NCBI GenBank assembly: GCA_018398765.1
Contig: JAHBMJ010000288.1
Location: forward strand, 12,501 to 48,971
Reading direction: 5' to 3'
Source of the DNA: Chromera velia
Taxonomy: Eukaryota; Sar; Chromeraceae
DNA: 36,471 nt
Positions 11,701 through 21,638 of this stretch are shown piece by piece (position 1 is the first letter of the stretch; every line of letters starts with the position of its first letter). The notes below the pieces were generated by a model, which was not told where the DNA came from, did no database searches, and saw only the letters and a program-made list of their open reading frames with translations. A program made the translations under genes and the position numbers.

Positions 11701-14700
11701 GGTGAGCTTCTTCCGTCGTAGCGAATTGGAATGTCCTTCATCTGAGTCTTCGGATTCTGAGAGGCCAATGAAACTCGGCTTTTCGGGGTCACTGTCGATT
11801 CTAGAATGTGAAGCGTCCACCCTTTTCTTCTTGCCGCTTAATTTGGAATCTCCATCCCCCTCCTGATGCCGTGCGTCGTTCGCGCTGCATTCCAGCCAGA
11901 AGGCAAAGAAACCGTCCACCACGGCAATCAGCTCGTCCAGCTCGAGACGGCCGTCTCCGTGCAGATCCAGAATAGGAAAGAGACGGGCAGCCAGGGGACG
12001 TCCCTTGCGGTCCTTCGAAAGTCCGACCGTCTTCAGCGCCTGGCCCAGAGACTGCATACAAATCACAGAGAGACATGCAAATGAACATACATGCACAAAA
12101 ACATCTGTCCATCTCAGCACGAATACGATGCTCTTTGTAAAGACTGAACGCCCTCGTGAAAGGTCCATGCCGAGCTTTCGAGTGTTTGACCATGTTCACA
12201 TCTCCTCTATAACTCTCCTGTTCCCTCCCTCCTTCACTCACTCCCTCACTCACCCACCTGCACTGTAAAGCTTCTGCTCCTCCCAACATCCAAAGCATCA
12301 AAGGCCCTCACCAGAGACCCGAACGAGTTCATCAGCACTTTCCTCAACACGAGCACGTACAGAAGGTCGCGCTTCAGGGCACGGTCACTCATCACGTACT
12401 CTCCATCTTTCCGACGCGTGCACGCACGTCCGAGACTCTCTCGGAGTTCATCCGTGACGACTAGTCTCTTCAGTTCACCCCTCGACCCTAGAGACCCGCC
12501 TGCCTCCTCCACCAACTCACGGAGAGAAGGTTTCAACACACCTTGGTCGGACCCCTTTCGTCTTTTGTCCCTCCCCTTCTCTTCCTGTTCTCTCGGACTC
12601 TGCGTGTGGCCCTCTGTGGGCCCGTCGCCCTCTTCGCTTTGTCGTCTTGACTTGTGTCGAGAGGGAGATGACGATTTTCCCTCCACTGGAACATGCAGGG
12701 AGCCGGACCCTTGGTGAGTGTCGGAGGAACGATTTTCTTTGAGTCCTGTCTGGTTGCCGCTACTGCTGCTGCTGCTGCTATTTGAAGCAAAAGGACCCTG
12801 AGAGACGGACATGTCCACCCGTATGGACCCACAACCCGCTTCTGCTGTTGCACGAGCAGCAGGCAGGGGAGAGGGAGGCGACGAGGGACTCACAGAGAGG
12901 CCGTCAAACTGCACCCCATCGCTCGCAACATCAGGAGAATCTGGAGACCCCCGTGCAGTCGGAGACAGAGAAGGGCTTTCTAATGTGCGAGCAGAGGGGG
13001 GAGGCAGGAGACGGTCCTGCGGCTTTGGCCTCACCAGCCCTCCTGCAGCTGTCACCGCTCTCTGTGGTTTCTTTGGAGATCCTGAGGGGGAGTTGAGACG
13101 GAATTGGGGTCCCTGCTGGGATGGAGACGGGGGGGGGTACACCCTCAGATGTTGTGCCTGTTTTTCTAATGTTGCAACAGCTTTGGGAGAAAGGGGGGTT
13201 CCTGTGAAGAGCGAGACCTGAGTAGTCCGTGGGCGTGTGAGGTCTGCATCCATCAGAACTTCTCCTAAAGGGTCTAGAGAACCTGGGTGGCATTTGGGTC
13301 CTTCCGGTAGTTTGATGGGAATACCCACAGCATTGGATTGGCCCGGCATACCCTGACCTTCGAATGCAGAGTGCTGCATGAACCGTTCGCTCAGAGCGCT
13401 TTGGGACAGTCCGCCTGTCTGCCTCTCTTCCTGGTGCTGGGCAGAAGGAGGCGGCTGCAAGGTGTGTTTGAGAAGAATGTCTATGGCCTTTCTCATCGGT
13501 GCCACACGATTCTCGGGGTTCTCTCCTTCCTTGGGAGGCTCTAGAGTGACCACCTCAGGGGACATCCCTCCGCCCCCCTCTAGTGCACCTCCAGCCGATT
13601 TCCCCCCCCCTCCTTCCTCCTCCTCTAGTTCCTGCTCCGATGTGTGGGGGCCGCTGAAGGGGGGGAACGGAAAGGGACGGAAGCCATACTGCTCAAACAT
13701 CTGCAGACAGACAGACAGACAGACAGGTAAACAGATGAGAAGGCAGGTCAAGATATCGACAAACAGGTCAAAAAAGAGAAAGATGACCAGACAAACAGGC
13801 GGAGAAACACAGAGAAGGAGGATACCCGTACTGTTTCAGAGAGACGCGACCAAAAACAAATACATCCCACTACAGAAAGAGCCCACCCACCCACCCACCC
13901 GGGTGTATCTCTTCACCATATCCGCCTCGTTGTCAAGACCACACGCATCTGTGTCTCCACAGGCGGCCGAGGACCCCGCACCTCCACCTTGAAGGTGGAT
14001 AATGTCCCCGGAGCTCATGTTGAACGCCGCAGAGGGAGAGACCTGCACTTGAATGTTTGGATGAATCATGCAGCCTGTGCGTTTTACAGACATCTCTAGA
14101 ATTTGCACGTGTGTGCCAGCACTTGCACAGATAAAGACTAAGGTCGAATCCTGATGGAAATACCCAAGAAATGAGAGTCTCAGCCTCTAAAAACAAATGT
14201 TCAAATCTGGCCGAATAAAGAAAGGAAGAAAAAGGAAGGGAGATATTTTGTACTACGCCTCTAGCTGATCGACCCACCCATTTGTATATGCACTCGCTGC
14301 CTCCTGGGCTTCTCTTGAGTGCCTGCCCCGAGAGACGTTCCCAGAGTTTGCCCAGAGTTTCCCTGTCCATCCGAATAAAGGGAAAGTCAGGGTCAACTTC
14401 GGTCCTTCTGGACGTGGCGCTCTCTGCCAACTGCCGTCGCACAACATCGATGACTCCCGACTGAACACCCGAGGTGCTCGTAGTGTTATTTTGGTCTTTG
14501 TGGATTCTGCCAATCAATCTGACGTCATGGAAGGGCGACAGAGCATGTTCGATCGCCCCGTATTCTTGGTTGAATGCGATAATTGAGCCATTGCCGATCT
14601 GACCGGAGGACAAGGCCGAAGACATCAGAGGGGACGGGCAGGAGAAAATATTTCGGTGCACCCATACATACTCCCTCAGCTCTCTCTGGTCAACCTCCCC

Positions 14701-17377
14701 GTCCCCCCTCTCGAACCCCACAGTGTCAAGCCGGCGTTCCGACAAGAAGGTCAAACTGCGGGTCTGTTGGAGGCCCATCATGGGATTGTTCTCGCAGGCC
14801 GCCAGGGGCTCCGCATCGAACGAACGAGACGGAGCAGGTTGGGTGGAACGTAAACGGGATACGAGGGTCAGACAGTCGGGGGTGACTCCTGGTGGGGAGA
14901 CTGGGGGTTCTCCTACGTCACAAGTGCTTCTCTGCTCTGGACCCTGTGCGAGGCCGTCGGGGGCCTGTCTACTCGAGACCACAGATTGGTCTGCTGTCGG
15001 GAGTCTAGGCTTCATCCCATGAAGAATCCCCGCACCCTTCGTCTCTCTCATGCCGCTCTGAATGTGTATCCTCGCTCCTCCTGCTTGTCCTCCTCGGTCG
15101 GTCTCTACCTCCACCTCTGGGCGCTCTGTTGGTTCCTCTAGGAAGTCTCCACCCACACCCTGCAGGTCTTGCAATGGCATTCCGGCCTCGTCCCGGTTCC
15201 CCCCCAAACCCTCACCATATGCAAGCCCCCCCATGCCACTGCCGTGCTGAGACCCCCCAGGCGTGTTCCTTCCCCCAAGAGCAGCAGCGGTCTGCGCACG
15301 CTCTGCTTTCGCTTTCAGTCTCAGGTTGGTCTTTGCAAATGATTTGGGTCTGGTGCCTAGTTCAAAGTTCTCCCTCAAATACCTGTCCAGAGGCTGCTCT
15401 AAGGGCTTCGTGGGGGGGGGGGAGTTGCCAAAGACTCGCTCTTCCACAAGCCGATCCATCTGGTGCCATACCTGCAGGGCAGGAGAGAAGGAAGGAAGAA
15501 AAGGCGAATCAAGGGACGTGGAGGAAAAGAGGACATAGACCTTCCAAAGCGGAAGGAGACACAAGAAAGGGGAGATCGATGGGGAATGATGATCACTGAA
15601 GCCGATGGAGCCAAGTGACTCCTTTTCCGATCATGATCAAGCACCTGAAAAAAAAGAAAGACTGACAAAAAAGACGCAGAATCCTGACGGACCTCGTTAT
15701 GCCTCCGCAGGCAGCTCATGTTGGAGTGTGAGATGAACTGAGCAATTCCGTGAGGGACCAAGCTCTGCGAGGTGATCAGAGAGGGAGGGGGAGCAACCGA
15801 CTGCGGTAGTCCTGCCTTGCCTGCCGAGTTAAACTTTGAGTAGGACTGGTCGTCTTCCAAAAACATTCCTTTCCACAGGGCTTCTGTCAAAGCTGCAACC
15901 TGCTCACTCTTCTTCTGTCCGGCCGCGTCTGTCACGTCGGCCTTGGTGTTGAGAAACTCGGCGTACTTCTCTGCGTAGCCCTTCAAAGAGCTCACGTACT
16001 GAGCCTGCACACAGGTGAACATTCAGTGAGGGGCGATGAATCAGATCCTTCGTGCGGTGCCATCAGTCTGGAGAGAGATGAGTCATGCATGCAGAAGCTG
16101 AACGTCAGAAGACGCGAAGGAAAGAGTCCTACTCGGATGCGCATCTTGCTTTCATTCAAATACCCCGTCGAGTTTGTTCAAAAACTTCAGGTCACAAACT
16201 CTATACATGCTGCATTCTGTTGAGTCTCCTTTTACCCTCATTGGGGGGGGGGATTTCGATCTGATCTTGTCATGAATTTTGAATGAAACGAAAAACAAAA
16301 TTTTGTTTGACCCCACCTTGAGGAGATCCTGGTATTGTTTTACAAAGTGGCGCTTCAGGTTGCGTGCCGAAAGTTCGTAGACAATTACATGCTGCGAGCT
16401 TGCAACCGCTGTGTATCCAAAGAGCCGTCTGTTTCTTTCTTCTGTTGCGTTTTTGGCTTTCCTCAGAGGATCAAAAAAAGCCGAGGGGGTCGAGAGCGGG
16501 TCCTCCTTCTCTGTCTTCTCGGCAGAGGAGCCTTTCGACTCCTTGATGGCCAAATTCTCAAACGCGTTCGTGAACAGATAGCGCAGACCCAGCCAGGTAC
16601 CTGAAGAAACGAAGGAGCGAAGAGTTTACAAGAGAAGGAAGTCAAATATGCGCACCTACACGTATGCCCTCTTCTTAACTTCACAGAGGAGACCGAATCT
16701 CCATCTTTCTGGTTCAGAGGATTTCAGCAGAAAGCCAAAGCTTTTCAGTTGGCCGGTCCACGGACTCGCTGACCTTTCGCAGCCTGCGCAAACACTGGAG
16801 TAGGCATGCTGGACACCGCCAGAGGGTCCCTCCCGTCGTCCATATCGTCCGGCACCCGTCTCTGCAGCTCCACCGCTCCCTTGGACACGATCATGAAGCT
16901 GCCCTTCCCCTGAGACCCCAAAATACTCGGCCCGTCTACCACGGCGGCCTTTCCCTCTGTTGTCTCTATCACTTCGCCTCTTGGAATCCGCACTGCCTGA
17001 AGGAACTGGGCGTAGAACCTCAACCTGCCTGCGGGTGCTTTGGCGAATTTAGGGAAGTGTTGTCTGATGAACTGGGCCTTTGTGTAGGGGTCCTCGGGGT
17101 CGGAGAACTCGTCTGAGATCAGCAGAGCATGGATCGCCGCGGGGGTGAGAACTGCAACCGTCACCTTTGAGAGCTGCAAACACCAAGGAGAAGAGAGACA
17201 CCAAAACGTTGTACAAAAGAGAAAGAAAAACTGGATGCATGGACAAATCAATGTTTCTCAGGGACAGATTTAAGGGGGGAAAAAAAGAGAACAACACGCA
17301 CGGTTGCTTAGAAAATGACATATTCTTCCCTTTCTCTTCCTTCCAAGTCCACAAATGAGCCATAGAGCAGACGCACG

Positions 17378-17440
<63 letters not shown>

Positions 17441-20424
17441 CGAAAGAGGAATAGGAAGAGAGGTTGGGAAGGAAGGAAGGAAGGAAGGAAGGGAGGAAGG
17501 AACGAAGGAAGGGAGGAAGGAAGGAAGGAAGGAAGGAAAGAAAGAAAGAAAGAAAGAAAGAAAGACACAAAGAGAGAGATGACTCACTGCCTTCACACTG
17601 AACCCATGTCTGTTCAGAGTTCCGTCGTCGCTCAGCAGAGAAACTTCCCCGACTGTGTAACCTCTGCGTGCACACAGGTATTAGTCAGATCAGTCAGAGC
17701 ACATCAGAAAAAACCCACATCACTGCAGTGTCTCCATGAACAGGAATTCTTGTCTCTTCAAAGGTCTCAACGGCTAATGGTTCTTAGTTCCTTCTCCCTT
17801 CACAGGAGGTTTCCCTGCCTGTCAATGAACAAGATGCCAAAGACCTCAATACACTCACTCACTCACTAACCGACCAACCTGCTGTAGACTCCTGATCTCA
17901 TGTTCTGTTTGGTGACATCATCTCCCCACTCATCCACAGCGTTACTGTTCCCCCCTCCTCCGCCTCCACCGGGCCCCTTTTTGTTCGCTTTTGCAGTCCC
18001 AGCAGGACCCCCCCCTGCCCCCCGGCTCTTCACACTCTCTGCTGCCATCGACGACCTCCGACTGCTCGCCTGCACACACCCTCCCACAACCCCCCCTACC
18101 TCTCCCTCCAAATCCGACGGCGCCGCCCCAGCGAACCCCGAGATCATAGAGCCAGGCCGAGATGAAGCTAGAGACCGGGCCAGAGGGACGCCTGAGGGGG
18201 GAGGGGGGAAGACGCACATGGAGCCTGTGAGGGATCTGCTGAATGATTTGGACTGCTGATTGTTGCCTCCTGCCAGAGGAAGGGGCGGAACGGCAGACGC
18301 CGCGGGGGCGTCCTCACCGGGTGCGATGACGGAGACGCGGCGTTTTGCGGTCTTGGGGGGTTCTTTCCGTTGCACATTCGCGTACATCTCCGCCTGTGTG
18401 ATGGCCATTGCAACTTCGACAGGATTCTCGTCACCCTCACCTCTTGCCTCTTGGCTCTTGGCTGACACAGACAGCGCCACGACAGCAGAAAGAAAACCGA
18501 GATAAATTCTTGCCGTCTGTTTGACAGAGCTAGGCACTGTCTGTACCGCCCTTCCGTAGGCGCTCTGCAGGTCCACAGAGGCGGCCGGCCAGAGGAACGA
18601 CAGACCCTCCTGTCGTGTCTGTGGAGACACCTTAATCTCATACAGAGGTGCGGTCCTAGTCGTCTCCCCCCCCCCCTCCGATCCAGAGTGTTCTTCGGAA
18701 TTCGAGAGAGACCGAGGAGGAGACAGAGTCCTCAGAGTGCCCACCTCACTGTCACTCCCGCGCTCACTCTCTGAAGGGGACCGGGGGGCACCTGCCATTC
18801 CGGGGGCCACACCTGCGTATCGAATCCGTCTCGTCTCTACTCGGGATCGGAGACGGCCCATGAGAGCGGTTTCAAAAACGGTGAGACGTTTACCTCCGAT
18901 GGAGTGTGCGTTTCTTGTCGGTTTCTGAAGTCCTAGAGACAAACCCATCTGACCCAGGGCAGCTACAGAGTCACGACGAAAACCTGCATGGGTGTCTTCC
19001 TGCTCGGGAGGAAGAACGGAGGAGCGACGACGCAAAAGTTTACCTGCTGTGGCAGCGTCAGCAGGTGCCATCGATTGGCGTCTCCCAAATCCTCCGGTTG
19101 CTGTCGCTCCTTCTCTTTCTTTTGTTTCCCCCCCACCTTCCTTGTCACCCCCTGCTGTAGGGCTCTGAATCGCAAGGGGGTCCATAGGGTTGCCTCCTGT
19201 GTCGAACTTCATGGACATTCTTCTGTTAAGGGCATTCGCAGCCGGATTATCTGGAGGAGGGGGGGGGAGCTTCTCACCCCATAATTTTAAAAGTCCCAAT
19301 TTCCTCTTTTCTTCCTTTTGCACATTCTGCTCCTCTCTAAAAAGTGTTAATAAATTTAAATTGCGAAACGCCTGCGCCTTCTTGGCCAAATCATCCAACC
19401 CTGCAGAGGCAGCCATGATGATTTTCTTCTGTGCGACCTCATTGCCCAGCACACTGGACCGACGCCGCCGTTGCTGGCTGAGGGCAAAGTGCGAATTTGA
19501 GTGCACCGACGACGCTCTCCGACTGCCCCTAATGGAAGTCGAAGCTCTCCTGCTGGCAGGCAACTCCATCAACAAACCAGCGGAGGGGTCCTCACGATCA
19601 CTCGCATGCCGAGACCCAACGGAGTACGCAGACAGCACCTCGTTCCGCAAGTGACTCTGCTGGTTGTAGTCCTGCAATGAATTCCACGTGCACTCCAATC
19701 TCTAAGCAACTTGCCCGCACATGATTCCATGTAAGAACTCCCGGCTACAGAATGGTCGCTGACTCGGTCTGACTTGCACAACTCACGGGCAACTGACTGG
19801 TCGACGGACTGACTGACTGACTGACTGACTGAATGAATGAATGAATGAATGAATGACTGAATGAATGAATGAATGAATGGACGAATGGATGACAGGTTGA
19901 GTGACGGATTGTCATTCTCAGTAGTTTTCTGACTGACTGACCAACTAAGTGACTGACTGATACATGTTGACTGATTCAGTGACTGACCGACTGACTCATG
20001 CATGCGTTTCCCTTCTTTCTGCTCACTGACCTCCTTGTAGACACCCACGGTTCCCCTCAGGACGATATGCGTGCTCTTTGCCTCATGGTTCTCCACGGCA
20101 ATGAACTCCGCAGGCTGGAAGTCCGCCAGGACCATCGCTTGGGCCACAAGACGCTTATCGGCATCTGAGAGTTCACCCAGAAAGGCGTTGGCAGAGAAGA
20201 TCTCCGTGATCTTCGTCAACTGTCCTTCCGTCCTCATGCCTGCATGCATGAAGGAAGGAAGCACATGCATGTACACGGTGGAACCTCTCATTTATAAGAA
20301 CCTCTGACCTGCCCATCACTCCGTACATTGGTTGCCTACCTGCACGCGTGCTGGTGAGTAGAGTGATGGCAGCCTCGAAGTTCTGGTCCCTTTTCGCCAG
20401 ACTCGCCCGTCTCTGTTGCGTCAT
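8764..20424 (-). CDS. Giant cyclic-nucleotide-binding and EF-hand domain protein, 14 exons
   Basis: Exons: 20424-20340, 20239-20031, 19671-17879, 17663-17588, 17173-16774, 16600-16317, 16004-15693, 15471-14278, 14150-13917, 13700-12258, 12051-11447, 11090-10894, 10642-9318 and 8886-8764 (stop TAA). All junctions are GT-AG and keep frame; the sum is 8,280 nt, or 2,759 residues. The ATG at 20424 has an in-frame TAG 12 nt upstream. Residues 29-98 (ITEIFSANAFLGELSDADKR, HIVLRGTVGVYKE) and about 690-745 (GYTVGEVSLL, VTVAVLTPAAIHALL) form one cyclic-nucleotide-binding domain split by a long disordered insertion. Residues about 765-950 (FYAQFLQAVRIPRGEVIET, SFMIVSKGAVEL, HVIVYELSARNLKRHF) resemble a second, degenerate one. 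An EF-hand pair lies at about 1985-2057 (AFDALDVGRSRSFTVQ, DLHGDGRLELDEL); only the second loop looks able to bind calcium. A further degenerate EF-like loop, FERGDGEVDQREL, is in exon 8. The rest is Ser/Pro-rich. Exon 13 duplicates EMPPPKT. The exon 9 end could instead be 13899. Cyclic nucleotide and calcium binding are inferred from family motifs. Splitting into two genes is possible but unlikely given phase continuity. Confidence 0.8.
8984..9056. repeat. CA/GT microsatellite in the last intron of the large gene
   Basis: Imperfect (CA)n on the plus strand, interrupted by CGCATA and ACGCAT words. It reads as GT repeats in the sense of the minus-strand gene and lies inside intron 9317-8887. 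Confidence 0.85.
10870..10893 (-). repeat. (GTCA)n repeat carrying a 5' splice site
   Basis: On the minus strand the exon ending at 10894 (AACGAAA) is followed directly by GTCAGTCAGTCAGTCA. Each unit offers another GTCAGT donor four bases further on. The first one keeps the frame into the next exon at 10642. Confidence 0.7.
13703..13727 (-). repeat. (CTGT)n tract acting as the pyrimidine tract of a 3' splice site
   Basis: Read on the minus strand, repeated CTGT units lead straight into CTGCAG and then the exon beginning ATGTTTGAG at 13700. The microsatellite therefore seems to supply the polypyrimidine tract of this acceptor. Confidence 0.7.
17381..17564. repeat. Composite microsatellite in an intron of the large gene
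   Basis: Plus-strand blocks are (CA)n, (GA)n, (GGAA)n and (GAAA)n. In the sense of the minus-strand gene this reads TTTC, TTCC, TC and then TG repeats. It sits just after the donor of the exon 17663-17588. Confidence 0.95.
19809..19882. repeat. (GACT)n and (GAAT)n tetranucleotide repeat
   Basis: GACTGACTGACT is followed by GAATGAATGAAT with minor interruptions. It lies in the intron between exons 20239-20031 and 19671-17879 of the large minus-strand gene. Looser GACTGACT words continue to about 20000. Confidence 0.9.
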
Positions 20425-21638
20425 CCTTGTGTGCTACCCTAGGCTGTGCTAGATAAGTCAGGGCTGTACTTGACGGGACAGCTGGCGCTTGCTGGGACGT
20501 CGGCGGTGTGTGTTCACGAAAGGAGACGGTAGACGGCTCACTTGTAGGACATGCATGCAGCCGGGTGACAGTATGTGTAGCATATTTCAGTCTGGTTGGT
20601 CGAGAAAGGGAAACACACGACCAAACAGAATACGAGTAGACCTCTAGCAAGGCACGTATTGCAAACGTATGTAATGGATTGATTGATACGTATATATGTG
20701 TTCATGCTTATAATTGGAAAGTATATATATGCATAGCATTGTACAGAGGTGCATGTATACGTATACGTATTGTACGTGTATACGTACGTACGTCTCAATT
20801 ACTGATAATTAAAAATTCTGAAGGATTTTCCAATAGAGAGGTGCATGCATGGTGTGCATGGGAACTTAAATTGGGAAGGGCCCATGCAATTTAAATTCAA
20901 AAATTACGGAGACGGCAAACGTATTAATATAGGATTTGCGGGCCCGACCCCCCGCGGGGCCGGCGTGTCCGGGATGAAAATGCAAATGAACATCCGAGGC
21001 ACGCAAACACAAACTTAGCTCGGCATATCTTGACGCACGCATTTTAGACACTTCAGAGTTTGAAGTCCTTTCGTGAGTGAGTTCCTGCGATGGCAGCCAT
21101 ACAACCTTATTTCGATTTTGGAATGATCTCCTGAAAAAATGTGATGCTGACGAAATATTCAAGAGGCCCAACCCCATCGAGACACATTGCGGCTTTGCCC
21201 ACGTCTTATTGAAAGGCCCACATTCTGTCAGAAGTACCATCTCCCCTTTTTCGACCGGACAGACGCCACAGCCCCGAGCGTCCGGCCCACTTTCCAGCGT
21301 CCCAAAAGGCATGCAGTGAGCAAATTCTGCACTTTTCGCGACCAACACAAGAACAGGCACAAAACGCCTCATTTCAACAGCGTGGAAACCACCGATTCAC
21401 CCAGTTTCATAATCCTCTGGTGCCTACGTTGAGTCACAATCCGTTCGCTGTGCCTTCTAGACACGGACTGCGTAAAAACCTGGCAGATCCGTGCAGCAAG
21501 GAAAGAACACGGGAACGTTGTTCGAACTTTCTTTTCAGAAGGGACAGTTTGCTTTCCTTAGCGGATCTTTCTTTCCCTGTATACTTTTCCAGAATTTCGA
21601 CAGCGTGGGCGCGCAGAAAGGTTTCCTTTTTTGCAGCC
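20425..21638. promoter_or_regulatory. Shared upstream region of two divergent genes
   Basis: This 1.2-kb stretch separates the ATG of the large minus-strand gene (20424) from the ATG of the plus-strand gene (21639), so it should hold both promoters. It has TGCATGCA palindromes at 20552-20559 and 20842-20849, repeated GTATACGTA words at about 20755-20790, and a GC-rich near-palindrome around 20940-20967. No core promoter element can be assigned. An open frame on the minus strand (21372-20866) is discussed among the rejected items. Confidence 0.5.

Noticed and set aside
20866-21372. Minus-strand 168-codon frame starting with ATG in the divergent upstream region
   Set aside because: Residue composition is not clearly protein-like, there is no recognised domain, and it ends in AT-rich DNA. 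It could be a small real gene, but nothing supports it beyond openness.
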